Origin: Ningiella ruwaisensis
Lineage (GTDB): Bacteria; Pseudomonadota; Gammaproteobacteria; Enterobacterales; Alteromonadaceae
Reading direction: 5' to 3'
Length of the DNA: 64,000 nucleotides
Assembly (NCBI RefSeq): GCF_004798935.1
Contig: NZ_RAHT01000011.1
Coordinates: 1-64,000, forward strand
This document shows, one piece after another, positions 43,173 to 52,039 of this stretch. A program made the translations under genes and the position numbers. Within the stretch, counting starts at the first letter, position 1; the number at the start of each line of letters is the position of its first letter. Below the pieces are notes generated by a model. The model made no database searches, was not told the DNA's origin, and was given only the letters and a program-made list of their open reading frames with translations.

Positions 43173-43943
43173 TTGAAATTACCTATAAGCGTCTTTATCA
43201 TTACGCAAAACGAAGAAGAGTATATAGGCAAAGTCCTTGAGAGTATAAAAGGAATTGATGAAATAGTTGTTGTTGATTCCGGTAGTTCAGATAAAACCGT
43301 TGAAATAGCACAGCAGTATGGCGCAAAAGTCGTGCACCAGCCATGGCTAGGATATGCAAAGCAGAAACAATTTGCCATGTCTTTATGCACTCATGAATGG
43401 GTGTTAAACCTCGATGGAGATGAAGTAGTTAATCCTGAGTTTCTTCAAGGTCTACGTGAAATAATAAGCACAGATAACGCAGATTCCGTAAGAGTATGGC
43501 GCAATGATATTTTTATAGGAAAGCGCTTATCGAAGTTTAGTAAAAAAGCTAATAATTTGCGATTTTATAGAAAATCATTGGCTCATTTTGATTCATCAAC
43601 CTTGGTTCATGAAAGTGCAACTGTGTCAGGTAAAGAAATATTCGCCAATCTAGAGTTCGACCACTATGGCTATCAAACAATAAAAACCGTTACTGATAAG
43701 AATAATCAATACTCCAGTTTAAAAGCACTGGAAAAGTTCAAGCGAGGTAAAAGCTTCAGTTACGTAAAACTGATTTTTATTTTCCCGTTAATTTTTATAA
43801 AAGAGTATGTTTTCCAACGCAAAGTTTTTTCTGGTACAAGAGGCTTTATACTATCGATATTAACGGCATATTATGCCTTCATAAAAGAAGCAAAGCTTTT
43901 TGAACTTGAACAGAATAGCTTGGAAACTGCGAATAAAAAATAG
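43173..43943 (+). CDS. GT2 glycosyltransferase, WaaE/KdtX-like
   Basis: A family 2 glycosyltransferase of 256 residues resembling WaaE/KdtX, which adds beta-glucose to heptose I in the LPS inner core. The nucleotide-sugar region reads ISVFIITQNEEEYIGKVLES, then VVDSGSSDKTVEIA, with the DxD site in LNLDGDEVVNP near 85. A hydrophobic region (about 190-215, LIFIFPLIFIKEY) may bind the membrane. The start is TTG at 43173 (MKLPIS), supported by family alignment; GGTGG lies before it. It precedes mutM convergently by 27 bases. Confidence 0.85.
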   Translation: MKLPISVFIITQNEEEYIGKVLESIKGIDEIVVVDSGSSDKTVEIAQQYGAKVVHQPWLGYAKQKQFAMSLCTHEWVLNLDGDEVVNPEFLQGLREIISTDNADSVRVWRNDIFIGKRLSKFSKKANNLRFYRKSLAHFDSSTLVHESATVSGKEIFANLEFDHYGYQTIKTVTDKNNQYSSLKALEKFKRGKSFSYVKLIFIFPLIFIKEYVFQRKVFSGTRGFILSILTAYYAFIKEAKLFELEQNSLETANKK

Positions 43944-43969
43944 TTTATTCATCGTCATAGGTTTGAAGG

Positions 43970-44782
43970 CTATTTTTGACATTTAATGCAAAAAAAAGTG
44001 TTTCGCTGCCCGACATTTTGACTGCGAATGGGAGTATTGCAAACTACACAAGCTTGCCCCGCTTTTCCATAAACATTAAGTTTTAACGCAAAATAACCCG
44101 GGTTACCATCAGCCTGGGCAAAATCTTTTAAGGTCGTGCCGCCTTGTTTTATTGCCTGAGCAAGTACTTCTTTTATGTGCTTAGTGAGTTGGACATAGCG
44201 CGCTCGACTGACTTTGCCAGCTTTGCGCCTTGGGTCAATACCGGCTAAAAAAAGGGCTTCATTGGCATAGATATTTCCTACGCCAACTACAACTTGATTA
44301 TCCATAATAAAGTTTTTAACGGGTGACTGGCGACCTCTGGAAAGTGTATATAAGCGATTCTCATCAAATTCTGCAGTAAGAGGCTCAGGGCCCAAATTTT
44401 CCAGCAGCTTGAGCGATTGTTCGTTCGCGCCTTGCCATAAGCAACTGCCAAAACGGCGAGCGTCGTTAAGCACAAGCTTTTTACCATTTGAGAGAAAAAT
44501 TTCGATATGGTCGTGCTTTTGCCTGTCAAGCGCTTGGTCAACCACTCGCATTCGACCTGACATGCCCAGATGAAGCACGAGCGAGCCAGCTTGTGTTGTA
44601 ATAAAAAGATACTTGGCACGACGGCTCACAGCGCTAACAGGCAAACCTTCGCATAAATGAACGTTTTGAGGCACAGGCCAGCGCATTTGTGGCTGGTGCA
44701 CCAAAATACGCTCAATGGTTTGATTATGCAGGTAAGGTAAGATACCCAAACGCGTAACTTCGACTTCTGGTAATTCAGGCAT
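43970..44782 (-). CDS. mutM: formamidopyrimidine-DNA glycosylase
   Basis: A base-excision repair enzyme removing 8-oxoguanine and formamidopyrimidines, with AP-lyase activity. It has 270 residues (269 in E. coli). The N-terminal catalytic MPELPEVEVTRLGI has Pro2 (Schiff base) and Glu3; Lys near 58 (SRRAKYLF) contacts phosphate. The C-terminal zinc finger CVVCNTPI...QRNTFFCIKCQ has all four Cys. VVGVGNIYANEALF near 168 is the H2TH motif. It starts right at the stop of the upstream 183-aa gene (no gap), so the two are probably one operon. Confidence 0.95.
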   Translation of the reverse strand: MPELPEVEVTRLGILPYLHNQTIERILVHQPQMRWPVPQNVHLCEGLPVSAVSRRAKYLFITTQAGSLVLHLGMSGRMRVVDQALDRQKHDHIEIFLSNGKKLVLNDARRFGSCLWQGANEQSLKLLENLGPEPLTAEFDENRLYTLSRGRQSPVKNFIMDNQVVVGVGNIYANEALFLAGIDPRRKAGKVSRARYVQLTKHIKEVLAQAIKQGGTTLKDFAQADGNPGYFALKLNVYGKAGQACVVCNTPIRSQNVGQRNTFFCIKCQK

Positions 44783-45334
44783 TTAGTTAAAAGGGACCAG
44801 TTGATTTACGTTAGGGAAATCTAGCAAGTAAAGTTCACCTTGATATATCACATATTCAGTATTGTTCGCTGTGAGCAGGCCATACACCCGCGTTTGATTT
44901 TCACCGGCGAGGTTCAGACTAACTATATATTGGGGATTTGCGCTTAGCTTACTGTCCAAGGTATTGTCAGTGATTCGCATTGAAGCTGTTTGCCACTGGC
45001 TAACGATGTTATTGATAATGTCCGTTGGCGACATACTTTCACCATTCAAGGATTCGCCGGTAAAAGGTTCACCATTACGCGCTTGGGACTGCTGATACAT
45101 CTGCAAGCCGGCCAAATCCTCTTCACTCGGCGCCGACACACGCCATCCGCTGCCAATCCGCTCGAAGGTAAGCTGATTGATTTGCATGCTTGTTACAAAT
45201 GCGCCCTCAGGCACTAGAGGTATCACCTCATCGCCCCTATCGCTAAACAGACTGTCGTAATTCAAAACAACAATTAATATCAACATGGAAAAAATCAGCA
45301 CATTATTCCAGGCTTTTTGGGACAGTTTTCTCAC
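44783..45334 (-). CDS. membrane-anchored periplasmic protein, unknown function
   Basis: A 183-residue protein with one N-terminal transmembrane segment (about 12-26, VLIFSMLILIVVLNY) and a periplasmic beta-rich domain (FVTSMQINQLTFERIGSGWRV, later VYGLLTANNTEYVIYQGELYLL). No named family is recognised. The GTG at 45334 is preferred because AGGT lies nine bases before it; a TTG two codons earlier is too close to that site. It is directly followed by mutM with no intergenic base, a conserved-looking arrangement. The gene is preceded by the 164-bp palindromic element. Confidence 0.65.
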   Translation of the reverse strand: MRKLSQKAWNNVLIFSMLILIVVLNYDSLFSDRGDEVIPLVPEGAFVTSMQINQLTFERIGSGWRVSAPSEEDLAGLQMYQQSQARNGEPFTGESLNGESMSPTDIINNIVSQWQTASMRITDNTLDSKLSANPQYIVSLNLAGENQTRVYGLLTANNTEYVIYQGELYLLDFPNVNQLVPFN

Positions 45335-45397
45335 GCACAATTACCTATATTTTCATTACAGCTAATCTTACTCAATTTTGAGGAAAACCGAAACGAG

Positions 45398-45561
45398 AAT
45401 GCTTGATGCCACAGAGAATCTTCACTGATGGATAAGGGGGAGCGATTTTAAGGACGCTGTCCCATCCATGGTCGCTTTGCAAAGGGCTTCCTGCCCTTTG
45501 AAACCTTAAAATCGCTCCCCCTTATCCATTTATCGCTTAATTCTCTGTGACATCAAGCATT
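45398..45561. repeat. 164-bp long-palindrome element (MITE- or REP-like)
   Basis: The outer arms are 45398-45419 and 45540-45561 (22 bp, one mismatch, AATGCTTGATG at the ends). The inner arms are 45428-45453 and 45504-45529 (26 bp, perfect, GGATAAGGGGGAGCG core). A third hairpin lies in the centre: CAAAGGGC-TTCCT-GCCCTTTG (45480-45500). The whole element could fold into one long structured stem. It sits in the gap between the 183-aa gene and the EEP gene. No target-site duplication or transposase was seen; a miniature mobile element or repeat-family member is the best guess. Confidence 0.75.
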
Positions 45562-45579
45562 GTCTTCTGTTTTATTAAA

Positions 45580-46293
45580 TTACAACAAACTTAATTCTGC
45601 GAATATAGGATAGTGATCAGAGAAATAGCGGGTTTCAGGCGTTTTCAAAATACCAGCACGATGCACAATGTGGGCAGGTTTAGACCAGAACCTATCAAGC
45701 TTAAAAAGTGGAAACTTACTGGGAAAGGTGGCTCCTAACTTATGTGCATGCAGTTTTTTATTAATGCGCTTGAGTGATTTAGGGAAAAACTGCCATTCAT
45801 TAAAATCCCCTGTCACTAATAAGGGAATGTGACCTGTCTCAGTTTGTTCGTTGAGTATTTCATCTACCACATTTTCTAACTGCTCGAATTGTGCCATTCT
45901 TTCGTACTGTTTTAGTCCCTTATGAGTATTAAGCACACGCAATTTTTGCGAACCAAAGTCGAATAGCACATCCTGAATATTGCGAGGTTGACGACTCTCC
46001 ACGCTGATATCTACCGAGCGACTCTGCAATTTCTTAACACGCGATAAAATTGCGTTTCCATAGTAACCATGATCAGTAACCACAGCAGGTGAAGGAATAA
46101 ACTCTGTAAAATGCCCTGCCAAAAGCGCTTGAATTTGCTCGGCCTTGTCCAGTTTGGGATCGCGCAAATCCATCTCTTGCAAACAAACAATATCTGCATC
46201 TTGAGACGCTAAAAACTTGCCGATACGCGCATAACTGAATTTTTCGTCTGTTCCAACGCCACTGTGAATGTTATACGAAATAATTTTCAACAT
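45580..46293 (-). CDS. endonuclease/exonuclease/phosphatase-family protein
   Basis: A 237-residue metal-dependent EEP-fold hydrolase. It begins LKIISYNIHSGVGTD, with LQEMDLRD (Glu, near 41) and LLVTGDFNEW (Asp/Asn, near 155) and the C-terminal ...YFSDHYPIFAEL (Asp-His pair). These are the usual catalytic residues of the phosphodiesterase/sphingomyelinase/AP-endonuclease superfamily. Substrate is unknown; no signal peptide. It starts 25 bases after the PLD-VTT gene on the same strand, and such pairs (phospholipase D plus EEP phosphatase) recur in proteobacteria, suggesting lipid or phosphodiester turnover. Confidence 0.82.
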   Translation of the reverse strand: MLKIISYNIHSGVGTDEKFSYARIGKFLASQDADIVCLQEMDLRDPKLDKAEQIQALLAGHFTEFIPSPAVVTDHGYYGNAILSRVKKLQSRSVDISVESRQPRNIQDVLFDFGSQKLRVLNTHKGLKQYERMAQFEQLENVVDEILNEQTETGHIPLLVTGDFNEWQFFPKSLKRINKKLHAHKLGATFPSKFPLFKLDRFWSKPAHIVHRAGILKTPETRYFSDHYPIFAELSLL

Positions 46294-46318
46294 CTTATAA
46301 CCTAAATCAATTTCGCCA

Positions 46319-48547
46319 TTACATTAACTGTGTAGCGGTTTCATCTTCAGACTCACTCTCTTTACTTTTAGGCGTCTGGTTTTCTTTTTCTTTTGTCTGG
46401 TATTTCTTTTGAAAAAATGTCACCAGCTTCTGCGAGCCGTAGGCCATACCAAACCATGCTAGTAAGCCACCTACTAAAAATGCAATGTGTTTGGGCGTTG
46501 GATTTCTGAAAATATCCGCAATTGAACCCCCTACCAGCGCCTTGACAATCATCGGAGGAAGCATGCCCATAAAGGTACCCGCTAGGAAATAGCTGATGCG
46601 AATGGAAGAGATCCCAGCAACCAGATTCACTAAACTAAATGGAGCAACCGGGATCATTCTTAGCACCGCGACACCAAAAATGCCGTTTTCAGCAAATTTT
46701 CGGTCAATGCGACTGACTTTTGGGCCAGCCAGTTTTCGTAAACCCTTATCCCCCATTATCTGACCAATAAGGAACAATACAGCCGTTGATGCCATCACGC
46801 CAGCCATGCCGTAAATCGTCCCCCACAAAGCGCCAAATACCATTGCTACTGCAAGTGAAAGCACCGTGACCGGAAAAAACAGCAATCCAGCTACAACATA
46901 AATACCGCAAACAATAAACAAAGCCCAAGGGCTGTTTCGAAAGGATTCAAGTACATCAGTTAAATATTCCCGATTCATAAAATCGACGTTTTGACTGAGC
47001 AGATAACCGCCGCCTACCAAAAGCGCTACAATAAAAAAGGCCGCAGATAAAATGAGCGTGCGTTTGCTTGGATTAGGCAGAAAGAACTTTCTGCCTCCCG
47101 GTAAGGGAATAGAGGGCACGATGGGCTCCTGGGGATCACCAAAAGGCGTAATTAAATCCTGTAAACCTTGGTCGGTAAAATTCTCATCTTCAGCTTCTTT
47201 TAAACAATACGCATACTCATCTTTACATGAAGTGAGCTTTTCAAACGTATCTTTGCTTTCAATATAGTTTTGCACCTCTTCTTCGGCCCAGCCGGAGTGT
47301 TCACTTATAAGATCATTTCTAAACCAGCGGATTTTATTGCGGTGTGCTTTTGTAGTTGCTTCAAAAATGAGATCGCATTCAGTGTCCAACGACATCGAGC
47401 GATTACTTAAATTTGATGAACCAATCACAAAATATTTATCATCAATGATCGTCACTTTAGCGTGTACCCGTTTATGGCCCGCCAGGCCATCGGCATTAGT
47501 AGATGACGAGTAAGCCATTAGGACGCGCCCATCATCAACGCCATTTTCGAGTATACGTTTAAAATCAATTCGTCCCGCCCAGTATGCTTCACATTCAACC
47601 GTTCCTTTGGGCTCATAGGAACTGAATATAAGTACTTTTAGCTTCGGGCATTCTTTAAGACGTTTATTTAAGGCCTCCGCAATTTCGCCTCTATTGGCGA
47701 ATTGATTTTCGATGTAGACAAATTCCTCTGCCTGTTCAATAAGTGAAAGTAGCATTTTTCGTACTTCCTGAACTGGCTCCTGGTTGTCCATGAAAGGAAC
47801 GGTTTGAGCAACGCCACACGCTATATTTTCAAAAATAGGTTCAACACTATCTGGCCAGCAGTGTGGAATGTCATCGGTAATTGCAGGTTTAACCTCTTCA
47901 CTTACCTGTTGGTCTGCAGTAACCAACCTATTCCATCGCCACCTCACAAGCTTCGAAAGCTCAGTTACAATATCGCCTGAAACAGCTACTTGTACATCAT
48001 GGAATGGCCCATAAGTACCATCTCCATCATCGCGCTCTGGCTCTTCAATTTTGTGTTCTCGAGTGTCCCATCGATGTACCGCTACATCCATGCCGCCAGC
48101 AAATGCGAGTTCATCATCAATCACAACGATTTTTTGGTGCTGACTTCCCCCCATCGGGATGCTGCTATCTAACACGGTGTGCACGTTATCGGGTGTTTTT
48201 TCATCCCACACTTCTTTTGCCCAAACCTCTCGCATACCCAGAAATGCAAGGGAAGAATCCCAGCGCAACAGATGAACCGTTAATTCTGGATTTTCTTTTG
48301 CTTTGAGGGCAATTAGCTCGCTGATAACCGACGGCAGTTCTGATTGTTTTTCCTCTTCTCCGCGCAATAAACGAATACGACTATCAATATCCCATCCAAC
48401 AATGAAAATAGAATGCTTCGCCTTTGAAATTGCTTCATGCAGTGCCCGATAGTAATTGGCGCAGTCAACCACCGGCGCGGCAAAGCGCGCTTTACTTATC
48501 GTTGAACAATTTTCATCCGGTTTAAATATTGATGCTTGTGTACTCAT
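46319..48547 (-). CDS. phospholipase D-like protein fused to a VTT (SNARE-associated) domain
   Basis: A 742-residue fusion. The cytoplasmic PLD-like part has two HKD motifs: HQKIVVIDD (His137) and HAKVTIIDD (His362), each followed by a GG/GSSN motif (FAGGMDV; GSSNLSNRS), so both half-sites look intact. The C-terminal part (from about 500) is a membrane VTT/TVP38 domain with about six hydrophobic segments and the FGALWGTIYGMAGVM and GVAVLRMIPVAPFSLVNLVAGIS patterns. Phospholipid cleavage or synthesis coupled to lipid transport is a plausible role. AAGGG precedes the ATG; an extra upstream start is weaker. The EEP gene follows in the same operon. Confidence 0.88.
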   Translation of the reverse strand: MSTQASIFKPDENCSTISKARFAAPVVDCANYYRALHEAISKAKHSIFIVGWDIDSRIRLLRGEEEKQSELPSVISELIALKAKENPELTVHLLRWDSSLAFLGMREVWAKEVWDEKTPDNVHTVLDSSIPMGGSQHQKIVVIDDELAFAGGMDVAVHRWDTREHKIEEPERDDGDGTYGPFHDVQVAVSGDIVTELSKLVRWRWNRLVTADQQVSEEVKPAITDDIPHCWPDSVEPIFENIACGVAQTVPFMDNQEPVQEVRKMLLSLIEQAEEFVYIENQFANRGEIAEALNKRLKECPKLKVLIFSSYEPKGTVECEAYWAGRIDFKRILENGVDDGRVLMAYSSSTNADGLAGHKRVHAKVTIIDDKYFVIGSSNLSNRSMSLDTECDLIFEATTKAHRNKIRWFRNDLISEHSGWAEEEVQNYIESKDTFEKLTSCKDEYAYCLKEAEDENFTDQGLQDLITPFGDPQEPIVPSIPLPGGRKFFLPNPSKRTLILSAAFFIVALLVGGGYLLSQNVDFMNREYLTDVLESFRNSPWALFIVCGIYVVAGLLFFPVTVLSLAVAMVFGALWGTIYGMAGVMASTAVLFLIGQIMGDKGLRKLAGPKVSRIDRKFAENGIFGVAVLRMIPVAPFSLVNLVAGISSIRISYFLAGTFMGMLPPMIVKALVGGSIADIFRNPTPKHIAFLVGGLLAWFGMAYGSQKLVTFFQKKYQTKEKENQTPKSKESESEDETATQLM

Positions 48548-48565
48548 TAGGTAACCCTTACTTGC

Positions 48566-48629
48566 AAACACGTAAAAGCTTCACGCTTTCAAGCCTTCTT
48601 TTTAGGTATCTTTCTGAATTTACGTGTTT
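48566..48629. repeat. inverted repeat upstream of the PLD-VTT gene
   Basis: AAACACGTAAA (48566-48576) and TTTACGTGTTT (48619-48629) are perfect 11-bp arms around 42 bases, with a nested hairpin AAAGC-TTCAC-GCTTT (48574-48588). It lies just upstream of the PLD gene, so it may be a leader structure or operator. Confidence 0.45.
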
Positions 48630-48701
48630 TTATTTATTCAGGATAAAAGATAGCAAAATGAGTGCCGCTTGAGGGAATTAAGATCTTGCTGCGCCTAAAA
48701 C

Positions 48702-48728
48702 AAAAAACCCCGCGTGCGCGAGGTTTTT
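48702..48728 (-). terminator. Rho-independent terminator after rpmG
   Basis: On the minus strand the sequence reads AAAAACCTCGCG-CA-CGCGGGGTTTTTT: a GC-rich stem with one mismatch, a tight loop and a run of T. It lies about 40 bases downstream of the rpmG stop, ending the rpmB-rpmG operon. Confidence 0.85.
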
Positions 48729-48768
48729 ATGGAGACAAAAATCGACTCAATTGAGCCTAGACAAAAGT

Positions 48769-48924
48769 CTATTTGATTTTAGCTTCCTTAAACATAACGT
48801 GTTTACGGACTTTAGGATCGTACTTTTTGATCTCCATTTTGCCCGGCATGTTACGCTTGTTTTTGTCTGTGGTGTAGTAAAAACCTGTGCCAGCAGATGA
48901 TACTAATTTGATTTTATCACGCAT
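48769..48924 (-). CDS. rpmG: 50S ribosomal protein L33
   Basis: A 51-residue ribosomal protein, starting [22 protein letters not shown] and rich in Lys/Arg, as expected for L33. The sequence [18 protein letters not shown] in the second half matches the family; zinc-binding Cys are absent, as in the Cys-minus form. AAGGAAAAG precedes the ATG. It is the second gene of rpmB-rpmG (33 bases apart) and ends at a clear terminator. Confidence 0.96.
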   Translation of the reverse strand: MRDKIKLVSSAGTGFYYTTDKNKRNMPGKMEIKKYDPKVRKHVMFKEAKIK

Positions 48925-48957
48925 TGTTCTTTTCCTTAAAAGGGTTAAAAGAAAGGT

Positions 48958-49194
48958 TTAAACTTTCTCACCACGAGCACGGATGTCAGACAATACTGCA
49001 TCAATGCCTTTTTTATCAATGATACGCATACCTTTAGCGGTAAGACGTAATTTTACAAAGCGATTTTCGCTTTCAACCCAAAAACGGTGTGTTTGTAGGT
49101 TTGGCAAGAAACGACGACGTGTTGCGTTTCTAGCGTGTGAGCGGTTGTTACCCACTGCAGGTCGCTTACCTGTAACTGCACATACTCTAGACAT
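48958..49194 (-). CDS. rpmB: 50S ribosomal protein L28
   Basis: A 78-residue ribosomal protein. From the ATG at 49194 it begins [20 protein letters not shown], the normal L28 start; an extra four-codon extension upstream is not used, since GGAG lies before this [19 protein letters not shown] and [17 protein letters not shown] complete the family pattern. It is the first gene of the rpmB-rpmG operon with a good sigma70 promoter upstream. Confidence 0.97.
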   Translation of the reverse strand: MSRVCAVTGKRPAVGNNRSHARNATRRRFLPNLQTHRFWVESENRFVKLRLTAKGMRIIDKKGIDAVLSDIRARGEKV

Positions 49195-49277
49195 GTTTGT
49201 CTCCAAAACAAGGTTGTTTGCCGTTTAACTACAGCAAACTGTTTTGCTGTGTAACGCGTTTAATTAAGAGGGCGCAT

Positions 49278-49306
49278 TTTATACAGCAACGCGGCAAAAA
49301 ATACAA
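49278..49306 (-). promoter_or_regulatory. sigma70-type promoter of rpmB-rpmG
   Basis: On the minus strand TTGTAT (49301-49306) and TATAAA (49278-49283) are 17 bases apart, the ideal spacing, about 85 bases upstream of the rpmB start. Confidence 0.6.
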
Positions 49307-49356
49307 CTAAAATTCGAGCTAAAGGCGATCTTTTTAAGGCCTCGCGGCTATTTTGA

Positions 49357-50031
49357 TTACAAAAGCCCACGTCGGGCGAACGAAACCGCTTTTCCATCCC
49401 CAATAACAAAATGATCTAATACGGTCACTTCGACCAGTTGCATGGCCTGTTTGATTTTTTGTGTGATGGCAATATCCGACTGGCTGGGTTCAGCGCGCCC
49501 ACTGGGATGATTATGGGCTAAAATAACGGCTGCTGCATTATCTTCCATCGCTTGCTTCACTAATTCGCGAGGATAGACGGCTGCGCTGTTGATGGTTCCC
49601 TGAAACATTTCCCGATAGGCAATGAGCTGATGTTGACTGTCTAGCATTAACATAGAAAATACTTCTCGCTGCTTATCACGCAATTGGGATATTAAATAAT
49701 TAGAGGCATCATCAGCATGGCAAAAGCTGCGCTCACGCACCATTTGCTCGCTTAAGTGCCTTTTTTGAAGTTCGATACTGGCTTGTAATACCGCATATTT
49801 GGCAGCGCCAAAGCCCGGTGTACTCATCAACTTACGCTTAGGCGCCTGAAGTAAAGAGCGAAGCGAACCAAAGCGCTGTAGCGCCGATTTAGCAAGCTGC
49901 ACAGCATTTTGCCCTTTAACACCCGTTTGTAAAAATATCGCCAATAATTCTGCGTCACTTAAATTTTGCGCTCCGTAATGCAATAATTTTTCGCGAGGGC
50001 GCTCTTGTTCTGGCCAATCTAATATTTTCAT
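49357..50031 (-). CDS. radC: RadC family JAB/MPN-domain protein
   Basis: A 224-residue protein (E. coli RadC 222) with an N-terminal helix-hairpin-helix-like part (LSDAELLAIFLQTGVKGQNAV, then LMSTPGFGAAKYAVLQA) and a C-terminal JAB/MPN metalloprotease-like domain with HNHPSGRAEPSQSD (the JAMM His-x-His...Asp motif). The historical DNA-repair assignment is disputed; its true role is unknown. From the ATG at 50031, AAGGATGGGAAC precedes it; the frame extends 44 codons further into the divergent coaBC promoter, which is not part of the protein. It is divergent from coaBC. Confidence 0.93.
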   Translation of the reverse strand: MKILDWPEQERPREKLLHYGAQNLSDAELLAIFLQTGVKGQNAVQLAKSALQRFGSLRSLLQAPKRKLMSTPGFGAAKYAVLQASIELQKRHLSEQMVRERSFCHADDASNYLISQLRDKQREVFSMLMLDSQHQLIAYREMFQGTINSAAVYPRELVKQAMEDNAAAVILAHNHPSGRAEPSQSDIAITQKIKQAMQLVEVTVLDHFVIGDGKAVSFARRGLL

Positions 50032-50148
50032 GTTCCCATCCTTGGATAACAATGGTTTAATAATACAAGAAATTGCTTTCGCAATACGTGAAATGGATAT
50101 GCATCTGAACACACCATATCGAACATTTTGCCTGCGATTAGGATAAGT

Positions 50149-51396
50149 ATGCAACTTGAACAAAAGAATGTATTAGTTGGCGTAAGCGGCGGCATTGCGG
50201 CCTATAAAACACCGGATCTTGTCAGAAAACTTAAAGCACAGGGCGCAAATGTTCGAGTTGTGTTAACCGAATCAGCCACACATTTTGTATCAAGTCTTTC
50301 CCTACAAGCCGTATCTGGTGAAAAAGTGAGCACTCACTTATTAGATGAAGATGCAGAGGCTGGCATGGGCCATATTGAACTGGCTCGCTGGGCTGACATC
50401 TTTTTAATTGCACCTGCAACCGCAAATTGTATTGCAAAGCTTGCTACTGGTTTGGCAGACGATTTACTGAGCACGCTTGCGCTCGCTACACCTGCGCCTA
50501 TTTTAATAGCACCGGCGATGAACCAACAAATGTGGGCCGCAAAAGCAACCCAACAGAATATGCAAACCTTGCTAGACAGGGGTGTGGCGCAGTTAGGGCC
50601 GGCATCCGGCGAGCAGGCCTGTGGCGATCTTGGTTATGGACGCATGCTGGAACCGGTCGAAATAGTCGAAGCGTTAGCGAGTTTTGTTGCTATTAATCTG
50701 GCTGACGATAATCACTTATCTGATGAAATGCAGCCAAAGCCGCTTGCAGGCAAACAAGTTATGATTACGGCCGGGCCCACTCGAGAGGCGATTGACCCTG
50801 TTCGTTACATCAGTAACCACAGCTCCGGTAAAATGGGTTTTGCGTTGGCAAGAGCAGCGCAAAATTTAGGCGCTAAAGTGACCTTGATATCAGGTCCCGT
50901 TAGTCTTTCCACACCTGATGGTATAACTCGAGTAGATGTTACCAGCGCACAAGAAATGTTAGATGCGGTAGAAAAAGACATCGACTCTCAAGATGTATTT
51001 GTAGCCTGCGCAGCGGTTGCTGATTATCGAATTGCGCATGAGAATACGCAAAAACTGAAGAAAAAAGCTGAAGACCTTGTTCTTACATTTACTAAAAACC
51101 CTGATATCCTTAAGCGTGTAGCTCAACGAAAAAATGCACCATTTACCTTAGGTTTTGCAGCTGAAACACAGGATGTCGAAGCATACGCTCGCACAAAGCT
51201 TGAAGACAAAAAGCTGAATATGATAGCCGCAAATGATGTATCGCAAGCAGATATAGGATTTAACTCTGATCAAAATGCATTGCTTGTGATTACTAAAGAT
51301 AACACTCGCAAACTGGCAAAAGCTAGTAAAGACTCACTTGCACGCGATTTGTTGAAAATTGTGTCAGATGAGTTATTTAAATCACATAAGAAGTAG
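50149..51396 (+). CDS. coaBC: bifunctional phosphopantothenoylcysteine decarboxylase/synthetase
   Basis: Second and third steps of CoA synthesis in one 415-residue protein. The N-terminal flavoprotein decarboxylase (about 1-190) has [21 protein letters not shown] and [11 protein letters not shown] (active-site PAMN). The C-terminal synthetase (about 200-415) begins [29 protein letters not shown], with the CTP-binding and Lys region [18 protein letters not shown] later. AGGA precedes the ATG at 50149. coaD lies 8 kb away. In E. coli dut and slmA follow; here slmA follows directly and dut is not present. Confidence 0.96.
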   Translation: MQLEQKNVLVGVSGGIAAYKTPDLVRKLKAQGANVRVVLTESATHFVSSLSLQAVSGEKVSTHLLDEDAEAGMGHIELARWADIFLIAPATANCIAKLATGLADDLLSTLALATPAPILIAPAMNQQMWAAKATQQNMQTLLDRGVAQLGPASGEQACGDLGYGRMLEPVEIVEALASFVAINLADDNHLSDEMQPKPLAGKQVMITAGPTREAIDPVRYISNHSSGKMGFALARAAQNLGAKVTLISGPVSLSTPDGITRVDVTSAQEMLDAVEKDIDSQDVFVACAAVADYRIAHENTQKLKKKAEDLVLTFTKNPDILKRVAQRKNAPFTLGFAAETQDVEAYARTKLEDKKLNMIAANDVSQADIGFNSDQNALLVITKDNTRKLAKASKDSLARDLLKIVSDELFKSHKK

Positions 51397-51410
51397 AAGA
51401 TAGATTAATT

Positions 51411-51998
51411 ATGCCTGCAGCAAAACGCCCAAACAGAAAGGCCCAAATATTACAATCACTCGCTGGAATGCTTGAAACCCACCATGGGCAGCGTATTACC
51501 ACAGCAAAATTAGCAGAAGAAGTTGGTGTATCAGAGGCCGCGCTTTATCGCCACTTTCCCTCAAAAGCCAGAATGTTTGAAGGCTTAATTGAGTTTATTG
51601 AAGAGACACTCTTTTCTAGAATCAACAAAATAATAAGCGATGAAAAAGATGCCGCCAACCGATGCCAACTGATTTTGCATCTTTTGCTGGGCTTCGCCGA
51701 AAAAAATCCGGGCATAACGAGAATATTAAATGGCGATGCCCTAATGGGTGAACAAGAGCGCCTTCGAGAGCGCATCGCTCAGTTATTTGATCGTCTTGAG
51801 GTTCAGCTAAAGCAAGTATTACGCGAGCGTAAACTGCGAGAAGGAAAAGCGTCTTCTGTTGACGAAGGATTGCTTGCCAATATGCTTATTTGTTTTGTCG
51901 ACGGTAAAATCAATCAATATGTCCGCAGTCAATTCAAACGACGCCCAACGCAGCAATTTAATGAGCATTGGGCGCATATCAAAAGCTCTTACTTATAA
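51411..51998 (+). CDS. slmA: nucleoid occlusion factor SlmA
   Basis: A TetR-fold DNA-binding protein of 195 residues that blocks FtsZ ring assembly over the chromosome. The N-terminal HTH reads [37 protein letters not shown], matching Slm[14 protein letters not shown] is the recognition part. The C-terminal part ([32 protein letters not shown]) also matches SlmA. It follows coaBC by 14 bases, so they share a transcript. SlmA binds specific chromosomal sites (SBS); none was looked for here. Confidence 0.94.
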   Translation: MPAAKRPNRKAQILQSLAGMLETHHGQRITTAKLAEEVGVSEAALYRHFPSKARMFEGLIEFIEETLFSRINKIISDEKDAANRCQLILHLLLGFAEKNPGITRILNGDALMGEQERLRERIAQLFDRLEVQLKQVLRERKLREGKASSVDEGLLANMLICFVDGKINQYVRSQFKRRPTQQFNEHWAHIKSSYL

Positions 51999-52039
51999 TT
52001 TGCTATTAAACGCCGGTTGAACCAGGTTGAGCTGGGCGC

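Noticed and set aside
50032-50163. Longer radC start at 50163
   Set aside because: The added 44 residues fall in the divergent coaBC promoter and lack any match to RadC; AAGGATGGGAAC marks the ATG at 50031.
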